Part shown: in pieces, positions 41,518-50,522 of the stretch
Numbering within the stretch: position 1 is the stretch's first letter
How the letters are laid out: the number at the start of each line of letters is the position of its first letter
From: Nocardia brasiliensis ATCC 700358
Lineage (GTDB): Bacteria > Actinomycetota > Actinomycetes > Mycobacteriales > Mycobacteriaceae
Assembly (NCBI RefSeq): GCF_000250675.2
Contig: NC_018681.1
Coordinates: forward strand, 2,604,001 to 2,668,000
Length of the DNA stretch: 64,000 nucleotides
Direction of reading: 5' to 3'
Position numbers and translations under genes: made by a program
Notes under the pieces: model-generated
Told to the model about the DNA's origin: nothing
The model's database searches: none
The model's input: the letters and a program-made list of their open reading frames with translations, nothing else

Positions 41518-41550
41518 TTGAAAGTGGGGGAAAGTGGGGTAATGTGGAGC
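41518..41550 (+). promoter_or_regulatory. mraZ promoter with three MraZ boxes
   Basis: TTGAAA (41518-41523) and TAATGT (41540-41545) are 16 bases apart. Three direct repeats GTGGGGG, GTGGGGT and GTGGAGC occur at 41524, 41534 and 41544, a 10-base period that matches MraZ operators (TGGGN repeats). They overlap the promoter, which supports autorepression of the division cluster by MraZ. Confidence 0.75.
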
Positions 41551-41603
41551 GCGCACCACAGGAAAGGCCGACCATCGAGGTGATCGACTAGGGAGGTATC
41601 GAG

Positions 41604-42035
41604 TTGTTTCTCGGTACCTACACACCTCGCTTGGACGACAAGGGGCGACTCACGTTGCCTGCGAAATTTCGAGACGATCTGGCGGGAGGGTTGATGGTCA
41701 CGAAGGGTCAGGACCACAGCCTTGCCGTGTACCCCAGAGAAGAGTTCACCGCGCTCGCCCGGCGAGCCGCGGCGGCGTCTCGGAGTAACCCGCAGGCCCG
41801 CGCGTTCGTCCGGGCACTCGCGGCCGGTACGGATGAACAGCGTCCGGACGCGCAGGGCCGGATCGTGTTGTCGGCCGAACATCGTCGCTATGCGAATCTG
41901 CAACGGGATTGCGTGGTGATCGGCTCGGTCGATTTCCTCGAAATATGGGACAAGCAGGCGTGGGACTCCTACCTCGCCGAGCACGAGGAGGACTTCTCGC
42001 AAGCGAGAGACGAGTCGCTGGGCGGAATCTTCTAG
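41604..42035 (+). CDS. mraZ: Transcriptional regulator MraZ
   Basis: MraZ is the conserved first gene of the division and cell wall cluster and binds its own promoter. The 143-residue protein shows both AbrB-like repeats: FLGTYTPRLDDKGRLTLPAKFRDDL and, after residue 80, AQGRIVLSAEHRRYANL. The start is TTG at 41604 behind a GGGAGG ribosome site; TTG gives exactly the family start (MFLGTYT). Three boxes for MraZ lie 55-80 bases upstream. Confidence 0.95.
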   Translation: MFLGTYTPRLDDKGRLTLPAKFRDDLAGGLMVTKGQDHSLAVYPREEFTALARRAAAASRSNPQARAFVRALAAGTDEQRPDAQGRIVLSAEHRRYANLQRDCVVIGSVDFLEIWDKQAWDSYLAEHEEDFSQARDESLGGIF

Positions 42036-42120
42036 CCCCGAGCGAACGAGTGCCGCGCGGCCTCTGCCCGGACGCGGACCCTGACGTACTTCCCCGACGC
42101 CAGGTGCCGCGGCTCGGTCA

Positions 42121-42231
42121 GAGACCACGGGGCATTCGTCTCCGGCAACGGTTTCTTATGCAAAAGCATTGCGGAACAAGGCGACCCGTGCGCGGTGCGC
42201 GACGAAGCGAGGCAGATCCCGGGAGGTCGAG
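42121..42231 (+). ncRNA. Structured leader between mraZ and rsmH, candidate mraW-type RNA motif
   Basis: The 196-base gap contains GAGAC-N12-GTCTC (42121-42142) and ATGC-AAAA-GCAT (42158-42169), followed by a G+C-rich region and the GGGAGG ribosome site of rsmH. An actinobacterial RNA motif upstream of mraW (rsmH) has been described. I cannot recall its consensus well enough to confirm a match. A 25-codon frame from 42158 ends in a GTGA overlap with rsmH. Confidence 0.3.
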
Positions 42232-43221
42232 GTGAACCATGGACAGCACCTGGACGACCCGCGTGAGCCTCGCCATATTCCCGTTCTGCTCGGCCGCGCC
42301 GATGCGCTGCTCGGTCCCGCGCTCACCGAGCCGGGTGCGGTCTACCTCGACGCGACCCTCGGGTTAGGCGGGCACGCCGAACATTTCCTGCGCACCTACC
42401 CGGGCCTGCGGCTGGTGGGGCTGGACCGCGACACCACGGCGCTGAAACTGGCCGGTGACCGGCTCGCGCCGTTCGCCGACCGAATCACCTTGGTGCACAC
42501 CCGATATGACGGCATCGCCGACGCGCTGAGCGAGGCGGGCCTGAGCGCCGCCGGCTCGGTCTCCGGCATCCTGATGGACCTCGGTGTGTCGTCGATGCAG
42601 CTCGACGAGGCCGACCGCGGTTTCGCGTATTCGATCGACGCCCCGCTGGACATGCGGATGGACCCGACCACCGGCCCCACCGCGGCCGACGTGCTCAATA
42701 CCTACAGTCACGGCGACCTGGCCCGGGTGCTGAAAACCTATGGGGAGGAACGCTTCGCGGGCAAGATCGCCTCCGAGGTGCTGCGCCGTCGCCAGCAGAA
42801 GCCGTTCACCACCAGCGCCGAGCTGGTCGAACTGCTCTACGCGACGATCCCGGCCGCGACCCGGCGGACCGGCGGGCACCCGGCCAAACGCACCTTCCAG
42901 GCATTGCGGGTGGAGGTCAACAGCGAACTCGATTCACTGCGCGCCGCGCTGCCCGCGGCCCTGGACGCGCTGCGGGTGGGCGGCCGGATCGTCGTCATGT
43001 CGTATCAGTCGCTGGAAGACAAGGTGGTCAAGCAGGAGTTCGCGCCGCGCGCGGCCTCCCGGACGCCGGTGGATCTGCCCGTCGAATTGCCGGGCATGGG
43101 ACCGGAATTCCGGATGCTGACCCGTGGCGCCGAGAAGGCGACCGAGGCGGAGATCGAGGAGAACCCGCGCGCCGCTCCGGTTCGGATGCGCGCCGCAGAG
43201 CGAATCCAGGAGCGGGGATGA
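42232..43221 (+). CDS. rsmH: 16S rRNA (cytosine(1402)-N(4))-methyltransferase RsmH
   Basis: RsmH (MraW) methylates N4 of C1402 in 16S rRNA with SAM. The 329-residue protein begins RHIPVLLGRADALLGPAL and has the SAM site YLDATLGLGGHAEHFL, GLDRDTTAL, ILMDLGVSSMQLD, AKRTFQALRVEVNSEL and VVMSYQSLEDKVVK. The GTG at 42232 follows GGGAGGTCGAG and gives the usual start; the frame from 42169 adds unrelated basic residues. Its stop overlaps the start of an 81-codon frame (ATGA). Confidence 0.96.
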   Translation: MNHGQHLDDPREPRHIPVLLGRADALLGPALTEPGAVYLDATLGLGGHAEHFLRTYPGLRLVGLDRDTTALKLAGDRLAPFADRITLVHTRYDGIADALSEAGLSAAGSVSGILMDLGVSSMQLDEADRGFAYSIDAPLDMRMDPTTGPTAADVLNTYSHGDLARVLKTYGEERFAGKIASEVLRRRQQKPFTTSAELVELLYATIPAATRRTGGHPAKRTFQALRVEVNSELDSLRAALPAALDALRVGGRIVVMSYQSLEDKVVKQEFAPRAASRTPVDLPVELPGMGPEFRMLTRGAEKATEAEIEENPRAAPVRMRAAERIQERG

Positions 43222-43463
43222 GACGCGTACCCGTGGCGCTTGCCCTCGTGGCCGAGCGCGGATGGCCCACATGGACACGTGGCCGATCGAGACACGTCCA
43301 GGCGTGCGCTCCTTCGGCTGAGCCGATGCGGGTCCGTCCCGCATCGATCGCAGGAGGCCGGGAGAGACACGCAGCCGCTGTCGTCTTCCGGCGGACCGGG
43401 TGCGGGGCCTGGACAAGGGAGGCCGGACGTCCCGCACAGACTCTCGAGGGGACAGGAACATGA
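43218..43463 (+). CDS. Bridging ORF between rsmH and the ftsL-like gene (81 aa)
   Basis: The ATG overlaps the rsmH stop (ATGA, 43218-43221), and the TGA overlaps the start of the next mini-ORF (ATGA, 43460-43463). The 81-residue peptide is arginine- and alanine-rich with no domain I know. It contains a 9-bp hairpin at DNA level (CGATGCGGG/CCCGCATCG, 43324-43346). Because the frame is open across 240 bases and coupled at both ends it may be translated, but as a protein it looks non-descript. Confidence 0.4.
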   Translation: MRRVPVALALVAERGWPTWTRGRSRHVQACAPSAEPMRVRPASIAGGRERHAAAVVFRRTGCGAWTREAGRPAQTLEGTGT

Positions 43464-43540
43464 GAGAACGAAGTGAGCGAATCATGTGCCAGCGTGCCAT
43501 GCACATGATGGAGCTGAGCGCCAGCGAGGCGCAGTCATGA
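43460..43540 (+). CDS. Repeat-encoded mini-ORF (MRERSER type, 26 aa), coupled to the ftsL-like gene
   Basis: A copy of the interspersed coupling element: a GACAGGAAC ribosome site, ATG with MRERSER, hairpin ATCATGTGC/GCACATGAT (43481-43509) and the tail SASEAQS-stop. The final TGA overlaps the ATG of the next gene. It shares its first seven and last seven residues almost exactly with the copy at 9404. It is the third link of a chain rsmH, 81-codon frame, mini-ORF, ftsL-like. Confidence 0.55.
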   Translation: MRERSERIMCQRAMHMMELSASEAQS

Positions 43541-44322
43541 GCATTCGGACGCGGACCGTTCAGACGCCGGGGCGCATCGCGCGCCGGGCGCACGAGTCCG
43601 AGCGGGTGAAGTCGGGCGCCGCGCAGCGGGCCTACGCACGGCGCCGGACGCGCGCCGAAAGCCGTTCGGACGCACCCGATCTGCCATTGCGGCCGAGTTC
43701 GGTCATGGCCACCCGCATTCCGTTCGTGGTGGCGATCATCGCGCTGCTGGGCTGCGGCCTGGCCTTGACGCTGCTGCTGACCACCCGGGCCGCCGAGGAC
43801 AGCTACCAGCTCGGCGACATCCGCGCCACCAACAAGCGCCTGGCCGACGAGCGCGCGGCCCTGCAGCGTGAGGTGGAGGGCGCGGATTCCGCGCCCGAAC
43901 TGGCTGCCCGCGCCCGCGAGCTCGGCATGATCCCGGCCAAGGATCCGGCCCGCATCGTGGTCGCCCCGGACGGCACCGTGACCGTGATCGGCAAGCCCAC
44001 GCCGGCGGAGGGGCCGCCGGTGCCGCCGTTGAACGTTTCGCCCTCCGCGCCGGTACCGCCGCCCGCGAACAATGCCCAGGCGCGCGGTGAGCGCGTGGTG
44101 CCGGTGACGACTACGCCGCCCGCCGCCCCACTTCCGGCTCCCGGCACCAATATTCAGGCGAACGCGGCGCCGGTGAGCCCCGTGCCCGCCAGCCCGGTGC
44201 CGCCGTCGCCGGTGCCGGTCGCGCCGCAGGCCGAAACCTCGCCCCAGCCTGTCGATCCGGCCCAGGCGCTGCTGGAAAACCCACAGCCGCAAACACTTCC
44301 GGGTGACGGAGGCCAACGGTGA
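43537..44322 (+). CDS. FtsL-like cell division membrane protein (Rv2164c type)
   Basis: The 261-residue bitopic protein has a basic cytoplasmic N-terminus, one membrane helix (IPFVVAIIALLGCGLALTLLL, residues about 63-83), a coiled-coil-like segment (ATNKRLADERAALQREVEG) with AARARELGMIPA, and a long proline-rich tail. That is the layout of actinobacterial FtsL, which acts with FtsQ and FtsB-type proteins at the septum. Position between rsmH and ftsI supports it. The ATG at 43537 overlaps the stop of the repeat-encoded mini-ORF, and its own stop overlaps ftsI (GTGA). Confidence 0.85.
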   Translation: MSIRTRTVQTPGRIARRAHESERVKSGAAQRAYARRRTRAESRSDAPDLPLRPSSVMATRIPFVVAIIALLGCGLALTLLLTTRAAEDSYQLGDIRATNKRLADERAALQREVEGADSAPELAARARELGMIPAKDPARIVVAPDGTVTVIGKPTPAEGPPVPPLNVSPSAPVPPPANNAQARGERVVPVTTTPPAAPLPAPGTNIQANAAPVSPVPASPVPPSPVPVAPQAETSPQPVDPAQALLENPQPQTLPGDGGQR

Positions 44323-46211
44323 CGCAGACCAGGCCCGCACCGCGTCAGCGCCGCGGGCCTGGTCCGGCCCGGACCGCACGGTCCCGCCCCGCCCGGCCCG
44401 GCAAGGGTGGGCCGCTGCGCCGGCGCCTCGGGGCCGGCCGGATCGCCATGCTGCTCGCCCTCGGGGTGGTCGCGTTGCAGTTGTTGCAGATCCAAACCAT
44501 CAAGGCGCCAAGTCTTTCCGCGCAGGCGGCCGACCAGCGCGTGACGAAGGAGCCCGACTACGCGGTACGCGGGCCGATCACGGATCGCAATGGGAAGTCG
44601 CTGGCGTTCACCGTCGCGGCGAAGGAACTGACTTTCCAGCCGGTGATCGTCCGTAAACGGCTCACTGAGGCGAAAGCCAAGAGCGCCAAGGCTCCCGACC
44701 CTGAGGAGCGGCTGAGGGCGATCGCCAAGACGGTGCACGACCTGCTCGGTAAGTCGGGTCCGTCGGAAGCGGACCTGCTCGCCAAGTTGCACAGCGACGA
44801 AACGTTCGTGTACCTGGCACGCGGTGTCGACCCACGGATCGCCGCCGATATCCGTACCCAGTTCCCTGAGGTCGGCGTGGACTCGCAGTATCCGCGCGAG
44901 TATCCCGGTGGGTCGTTGGCGGCCAACGTGATCGGCGCCACCGGCTGGGACGGGCACGGGCAGATCGGCCTCGAATCGTCGCTGGACTCGGTGCTCGCGG
45001 GCACCGACGGTTCGCACACCTACGACCGCGGTTCCGACGGCGCGGTCATTCCGGGCAGCTGGCGCGACGAGCAGAACGCCGTGAACGGCAACGGCGTCGA
45101 ACTGACCATCGACTCGGATCTGCAGTACTACGTGCAACAGCAGGTGCAGCAGGCCAGGGACATGTCCGGCGCGCAGGGCGCCTCCGCGGTGGTGCTCGAC
45201 GCCAAGACGGGTCAGGTGCTGGCCATGGCCAACGACAACACCTTCAATCCGCAACTGCCTGCCTCCACCTGGGATTCGGCCGGGATGAGCAATCCGTCGG
45301 TCACCGCGCCGTTCGAGCCCGGCTCGGTGAACAAGATCGTCACCGCGTCCGCCGCGATCGAGTACGGGTTGACCACGCCCGATGAGGTGCACCAGGTTCC
45401 GGGCAGCATCCGGATGGCCGGCGTCACCGTCAACGACGCGTGGGAGCACGGGGTCGCGCCGTACACCACCACCGGCATCTTCGGCCGCTCGTCCAACGTG
45501 GGCACGCTGATGCTGGCCCAGCGGGTCGGCGAGGATCGGTACGCGGACATGCTCAGCCGGTTCGGCCTCGGCCAGCGCACCGGGGTCGGCCTGCCCGGCG
45601 AGAGCAGCGGGCGGGTGCCCGCCCGGGACCAGTGGTCCGGCGGCACCTTCGCGAACCTGCCCATCGGGCAGGGACTTTCGATGACCACGTTGCAGATGAC
45701 CGGCATGTACCAGACCATCGCGAACGACGGTGTGCGGATTCCGCCGCGCATCGTCAAGGCCAAGATCGGGCCGGACGGCAAGCGCAGCGACGAGCCGCAG
45801 CCCGACGGCATCCGGGTGGTGAGCCCGCAGACCGCGGCCACGCTGCGCACCATGTTCCAGGCCGTGACCCAGCGTGACCCGATGAACGCCAACCAGAACG
45901 GCACCGGCGCGTCGGCGGCGGTCGAGGGCTACCAGATCGCGGGCAAGACCGGCACGGCGCAGAAGACCGACCCGCGCTGCCACTGCTATTCCAGCGACAG
46001 CTACTACATCACCTTCGCGGGCATCGCCCCGGCGGACAATCCGCGCTACGTCGTCGGCCTCATGCTCGACGACCCGGTGCGCAGTTCGGACGGCAGCGGC
46101 GGACAGTCGGCGGCGCCGCTGTTCCACAGCATCGCCTCCTGGGCGTTGCAGCGCGACCGCATTCCGCCGTCGCCGGAACCGTCCAAGAAGTTTGTCCTGC
46201 AAGCCGGGTAA
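44319..46211 (+). CDS. ftsI: Septal peptidoglycan transpeptidase FtsI (PbpB)
   Basis: FtsI cross-links septal peptidoglycan. The 630-residue class B penicillin-binding protein has a basic proline-rich N-terminus, a membrane anchor (RIAMLLALGVVALQLLQ), a dimerisation domain with YAVRGPITDRNGKSLAFT, and the transpeptidase domain. The catalytic motifs are SVNK (serine about residue 336), SSN (about 391) and KTGT (about 543). It overlaps the ftsL-like gene by 4 bases and starts with GTG. In mycobacteria it works with FtsW and Wag31. Confidence 0.96.
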   Translation: MTQTRPAPRQRRGPGPARTARSRPARPGKGGPLRRRLGAGRIAMLLALGVVALQLLQIQTIKAPSLSAQAADQRVTKEPDYAVRGPITDRNGKSLAFTVAAKELTFQPVIVRKRLTEAKAKSAKAPDPEERLRAIAKTVHDLLGKSGPSEADLLAKLHSDETFVYLARGVDPRIAADIRTQFPEVGVDSQYPREYPGGSLAANVIGATGWDGHGQIGLESSLDSVLAGTDGSHTYDRGSDGAVIPGSWRDEQNAVNGNGVELTIDSDLQYYVQQQVQQARDMSGAQGASAVVLDAKTGQVLAMANDNTFNPQLPASTWDSAGMSNPSVTAPFEPGSVNKIVTASAAIEYGLTTPDEVHQVPGSIRMAGVTVNDAWEHGVAPYTTTGIFGRSSNVGTLMLAQRVGEDRYADMLSRFGLGQRTGVGLPGESSGRVPARDQWSGGTFANLPIGQGLSMTTLQMTGMYQTIANDGVRIPPRIVKAKIGPDGKRSDEPQPDGIRVVSPQTAATLRTMFQAVTQRDPMNANQNGTGASAAVEGYQIAGKTGTAQKTDPRCHCYSSDSYYITFAGIAPADNPRYVVGLMLDDPVRSSDGSGGQSAAPLFHSIASWALQRDRIPPSPEPSKKFVLQAG

Positions 46212-46302
46212 TGCCTCCGGTAAAGACCGTGCTTGTCGCGCTGTGATCGGTCGCCGGTAACCTGACACGTCGATCGTCGCCGCCGAGAGGAGCCTGATTT
46301 CT

Positions 46303-47940
46303 GTGCAGTCCGGTGAACCGCGTACGTTGCGGCCCGCCCAGCCCCCTGTGACGCCGCTGGCCGCGTTGGCATCCGCCGTCGGCGCACAGCCTAGCGGCGC
46401 GCGGCCGGTGGACGCGGTGTCTGTAACCGGCATCGAACAGCGCTCCGGGGCGGTCCTGCCCGGTGACCTGTTCGTCGCGTTACCGGGAGCGCGGGCGCAC
46501 GGCGCCCGGTTCGCCCGCGACGCGGTCGAGCGGGGCGCGGTGGCGGTGTTCACCGACGCGGCGGGCGCCGAGCTGGCCGGGGCGCTGGAGGTGCCCGTGC
46601 TGGTGCGGGAGAACCCGCGCGCGGTGCTCGGCGAGTTGTCCGCGGCCGTCTACGGCAATCCGAGCGAGCGCCTGCGCATCGTCGGCATCACCGGCACGTC
46701 GGGTAAGACGACCACCTCGTACCTGGTGGAGGCGGGCTTGGCCGCCGCGGGCTGGTCCACCGCGCTGATCGGCACCATCGAGACCCGGATCGGCGGTCGG
46801 CGGGTGCCGAGCGCGTTGACCACGCCCGAGGCGCCGCAGCTGCACGCGATGTTCGCGCTGATGGTGGAACAGGGCGTGGACGCGGTGGTGATGGAGGTGT
46901 CCAGCCACGCGCTCGCGCTCGGCCGGGTGGACGGCGTGCGGTTCGCCGTGGGCGCGTTCACCAATCTGTCGCAGGACCATCTGGACTTCCACGCCGATTT
47001 CGAGGACTACTTCGCGGCCAAGCGCAGGCTGTTCGAGCCGAGTTCGCCGATCGCCGCGCGCACCGCGGTGGTCTGCGTCGACGACCAGTGGGGGCGCCGG
47101 CTCGCGGACGGGCTCGACGCGCCGGTCACGGTGTCCACCGTCGAGCTGCGCGCGTCCGGTCCGGACGCGCCCGCCGAGCCGGAGCACGTCGCGGCCAGCG
47201 ATTGGTCGCTCGACGGCGCGATCAGCGCGCACGGCGGTGAGCAGGAGTTCACCGCGGCGGGGCCGGACGGCACCGTCGACGTGCGGCTGCGGCTGCCCGG
47301 CCGCTACAACGTGGCCAACGGCCTGCTCGCGGTGGCGATCTGCGCGGCGGCCGGGGTGGACGCCGCGGTGGCCGCGCCCGCGCTGGCGACCGTCGATGTG
47401 CCGGGCCGGATGCAGCGGGTGGAGCGCGGCCAGGACTTCCTCGCGATCGTCGACTACGCGCACAAGCCCGCCGCGCTGGAATCGGTGATCGCCACGCTGC
47501 GTGGCTATCTCGCGGACGACGCGCCGGACGCGCCGGGGCGGCTCGCCGTGGTGGTCGGCGCCGGCGGCGACCGCGACGCGGGCAAGCGCGCGATGATGGG
47601 CGCGGTCGGCGCGCACGCCGACCTGCTGATCATCACCGACGACAACCCGCGCAGCGAGGACCCGGCGAGCATCCGCGCGGCGCTGCGGGCGGGTGCGCTG
47701 GAACTGCCCGAGGCCGCGCGGGGTACCGTGCTCGAGCTCGGTGATCGCGCCGAAGCCATTGCGGCGGCAGTGAATTGGGCACAGCCCGGCGACGTGGTGC
47801 TGGTCGCGGGCAAGGGCCACGAGACAGGGCAGGAGATCCAGGGCGTGAAGTACCCCTTCGACGATCGCGACGTGCTCGCGGCGGCACTGGACAGGCGAAG
47901 TCCGCAGCGCGCGGACGCGGAGGACTTGACGGTTTCATGA
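46303..47940 (+). CDS. murE: UDP-N-acetylmuramoyl-L-alanyl-D-glutamate--2,6-diaminopimelate ligase
   Basis: MurE adds meso-diaminopimelate to the muropeptide. The 545-residue ligase has the N-terminal UDP-binding domain (VTGIEQRSGAVLPGDLFVALPG), ATP loop GITGTSGKTTTSYL, EVSSHALALGRVDG, and DDNPRSEDP, the motif that selects diaminopimelate over lysine. GTG at 46303 follows a GAGAGGAG ribosome site. The 91-base gap after ftsI is the widest in this part of the cluster and contains a possible -10 (TAACCT, 46257). Confidence 0.96.
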   Translation: MQSGEPRTLRPAQPPVTPLAALASAVGAQPSGARPVDAVSVTGIEQRSGAVLPGDLFVALPGARAHGARFARDAVERGAVAVFTDAAGAELAGALEVPVLVRENPRAVLGELSAAVYGNPSERLRIVGITGTSGKTTTSYLVEAGLAAAGWSTALIGTIETRIGGRRVPSALTTPEAPQLHAMFALMVEQGVDAVVMEVSSHALALGRVDGVRFAVGAFTNLSQDHLDFHADFEDYFAAKRRLFEPSSPIAARTAVVCVDDQWGRRLADGLDAPVTVSTVELRASGPDAPAEPEHVAASDWSLDGAISAHGGEQEFTAAGPDGTVDVRLRLPGRYNVANGLLAVAICAAAGVDAAVAAPALATVDVPGRMQRVERGQDFLAIVDYAHKPAALESVIATLRGYLADDAPDAPGRLAVVVGAGGDRDAGKRAMMGAVGAHADLLIITDDNPRSEDPASIRAALRAGALELPEAARGTVLELGDRAEAIAAAVNWAQPGDVVLVAGKGHETGQEIQGVKYPFDDRDVLAAALDRRSPQRADAEDLTVS

Positions 47941-49442
47941 TCGAGATGACACTGCGGGAGATCGCGGACGTCGTGGGCGGCACGCTGCACGACGTACCCG
48001 ACCCGGAGGTGCGGGTGACCGGTTCGGTCGAATTCGATTCGCGCCGAATCGGTTCCGGCGATCTGTTCCTGGCCCTGCCGGGGGAGCACGTGGACGGCCA
48101 CGCCTACGCGGACGCGGCGATCGCCGCGGGCGCGACCGCCGTGCTCGCCGCGCGCCCGGTGGGAGTGCCCGCCATCGTGGTCGCGCCGAACCCCGGCTCG
48201 GTGCCGTCGAGTTCGGTTGCGCTGAGCGGGGATTCGGATGGATCGGGCGCCGCGGTGCTGGCCGCGCTGGCCGACCTGGCGCGCGCGAGCGTGCAACGCC
48301 TCACCGCGGCAGGCAGTCTCACGGTGATCGGGGTGACCGGGTCGTCCGGCAAGACCTCCACCAAGGATCTGCTCGCGGCGGTGCTCGCGCCGCTCGGCCC
48401 CGTGGTCGCCCCGCCCGGTTCGTTCAACAACGAGCTGGGTCATCCGTGGACGGCGTTGCGCGCCAACGCCGAGACCCGGTTCCTGGTGCTCGAGCTGTCG
48501 GCCCGCGGGCCGGGGCATATCGCCGCGCTCGCCGAGGTCGCGCCGCCGGCGATCGGCGTCGTGCTCAATGTCGGCACCGCGCATCTCGGGGAATTCGGCA
48601 GCCGCGAAGCCATCGCAAAGACCAAAGGCGAACTGGTGCAGGCGCTTCCGCCGACCGGCTTGGCCGTGCTCAACGCCGACGACCCGCAGGTCGCCGCCAT
48701 GTCCGCGCGCACGACCGCGCGGGTGGTGCGCGTCGGGCTTTCCGAGGGCGCCGATATCCGGGCCACCGACGTTCGCCTCGACGACGAAGCGCGCGCCGGT
48801 TTCATCCTGCACACCGCCGCGGGCAGCGCGGCGGTGCGGCTGGCGGTGCACGGCGAACATCAGGTCGGCAACGCGCTTTCCGCGACCGCGGTCGCCCTGG
48901 AATGCGGCGCCGAACTCGACGCGATCGCTGCCGCGCTGTCGGGCGCGCACGCCGCGTCGGCCCGGCGCATGGACGTGCGCACCACCGCCGGCGGGGTCAC
49001 CGTCGTCAACGACTCCTACAACGCCAACCCCGACTCGGTGCGCGCCGCGCTCAAGGCGCTGGTCACCATGGCGCGGTCCGGCGAAACCCCGCGGCGCAGC
49101 TGGGCGGTGCTCGGCGAAATGGGTGAACTGGGCGAGGAATCCGTGCTCGAGCACGACCGGATCGGGCGGCTCGCGGTGCGCCTGGACGTGGACCGGCTCA
49201 TCGTCGTCGGGTCCGGAAGGCCGTCCCGCGCGATGCACCAGGGAGCCGTGATGGAAGGCTCATGGGGTGAGGAGTCGATCCTGGTGCCCGATATCGGCGC
49301 CGCCATCGCGTTGCTCGACGACGAAATCGAGTCCGGCGACGTGGTGCTCGTGAAAGCGTCGAAGTCGGTGGGCCTCTGGGAGGTCGCCGAACACCTGATC
49401 AACACCGAGCGCGACCACGATAAGGCGGAGGCTCTCGAGTGA
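47937..49442 (+). CDS. murF: UDP-N-acetylmuramoyl-tripeptide--D-alanyl-D-alanine ligase
   Basis: MurF adds D-Ala-D-Ala to complete the pentapeptide. The 501-residue ligase shows MTLREIADVVGGTL, FDSRRIGSGDLFLALPG, ATP loop VIGVTGSSGKTSTKDLL, LNVGTAHLGEFGSREAIAKTKGEL and VVNDSYNANPDSVRAALKAL. The ATG at 47937 overlaps the murE stop (ATGA), and the stop overlaps mraY (GTGA). Confidence 0.96.
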   Translation: MIEMTLREIADVVGGTLHDVPDPEVRVTGSVEFDSRRIGSGDLFLALPGEHVDGHAYADAAIAAGATAVLAARPVGVPAIVVAPNPGSVPSSSVALSGDSDGSGAAVLAALADLARASVQRLTAAGSLTVIGVTGSSGKTSTKDLLAAVLAPLGPVVAPPGSFNNELGHPWTALRANAETRFLVLELSARGPGHIAALAEVAPPAIGVVLNVGTAHLGEFGSREAIAKTKGELVQALPPTGLAVLNADDPQVAAMSARTTARVVRVGLSEGADIRATDVRLDDEARAGFILHTAAGSAAVRLAVHGEHQVGNALSATAVALECGAELDAIAAALSGAHAASARRMDVRTTAGGVTVVNDSYNANPDSVRAALKALVTMARSGETPRRSWAVLGEMGELGEESVLEHDRIGRLAVRLDVDRLIVVGSGRPSRAMHQGAVMEGSWGEESILVPDIGAAIALLDDEIESGDVVLVKASKSVGLWEVAEHLINTERDHDKAEALE

Positions 49443-50515
49443 GACAGATTCTGTTCGCGGCGGCGATCGCGCTCGCCGTCTCGATTCTGCTGACCCCACT
49501 GCTGATCAAGATGTTCGCCAAGCAGGGTTTCGGCCAGGAGATCCGAGTCGACGGCCCGGCCAGTCATCAGGCCAAGCGGGGCACGCCCACGATGGGCGGT
49601 GTCGCGATCATCATCGGCATGTGGGCCGGTTATCTGGGCTCGCACCTGATCGGCATCGGCTACAACGCCGACGGCCCGTCGGCTTCCGGGCTGTTGGTGC
49701 TCGGTCTGGCCACCGCGCTGGGCGGCGTCGGCTTCGTCGACGATTTCATCAAGATCCGTAAGCAGCGCAATCTCGGCCTCACCGCCGCGGGCAAGTATCT
49801 CGGTCAGTTGACCTCCGCCGTCGTCTTCGGCGTGCTCGCGTTGCAGTTCCGCGGGGCGAGCGGGCTCACCCCGGCGAGCAGGCATCTGTCCTATGTGCGT
49901 GACATCAGCACGGTGACCATGGGTGTCGTCGTCTTCCTGGTGTTTGTCTGCCTGGTCGTCGTCGCCTGGTCCAACGCGGTGAACCTCACCGACGGGCTGG
50001 ACGGGCTCGCGGCCGGCTCGATGAGCCTGGTGCTCGGCGGCTACGTGGTGATCACGTTCTGGCAGTACTACCACGCGTGCGAGACCAAGCCCGAGACCGG
50101 TTGCTACAACGTGCGCGACCCGCTCGATCTGGCGCTGGTGTGCGCCGCGGGCGCCGCGGCCTGCGTCGGCTTCCTGTGGTGGAATGCCGCGCCCGCCAAG
50201 ATCTTCATGGGCGACACCGGGTCGCTGGCGCTCGGCGGCCTGCTGGCCGGCCTGTCCATCACCACCCGCACCGAACTGCTGATGATCGTGATCGGCGCGC
50301 TGTTCGTCGCCGAGACGCTGTCGGTGGTGCTGCAGGTGGCGGTGTACCGCACCACGCGCAACCGGTTGTTCAAGATGGCGCCGTTCCATCATCACTTCGA
50401 ACTCAGTAAATGGGCCGAGACTACGGTGATCATCAGGTTCTGGCTATTGGCCGCGATAGCTTCCGCGGTCGGACTCGGTTTGTTCTACAGCGAATATCTC
50501 TCTGCGGTCGGGTGA
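49439..50515 (+). CDS. mraY: Phospho-N-acetylmuramoyl-pentapeptide transferase
   Basis: MraY links the muramyl pentapeptide to undecaprenyl phosphate to form lipid I. The 358-residue protein has ten membrane helices and the conserved cytoplasmic motifs GTPTMGG, VDDFIKIRKQRNLGL, NLTDGLDGLA, KIFMGDTGSLALGG and FHHHFE. The GTG start lies within the murF end. Confidence 0.97.
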   Translation: MRQILFAAAIALAVSILLTPLLIKMFAKQGFGQEIRVDGPASHQAKRGTPTMGGVAIIIGMWAGYLGSHLIGIGYNADGPSASGLLVLGLATALGGVGFVDDFIKIRKQRNLGLTAAGKYLGQLTSAVVFGVLALQFRGASGLTPASRHLSYVRDISTVTMGVVVFLVFVCLVVVAWSNAVNLTDGLDGLAAGSMSLVLGGYVVITFWQYYHACETKPETGCYNVRDPLDLALVCAAGAAACVGFLWWNAAPAKIFMGDTGSLALGGLLAGLSITTRTELLMIVIGALFVAETLSVVLQVAVYRTTRNRLFKMAPFHHHFELSKWAETTVIIRFWLLAAIASAVGLGLFYSEYLSAVG

Positions 50516-50522
50516 ACTAGCG

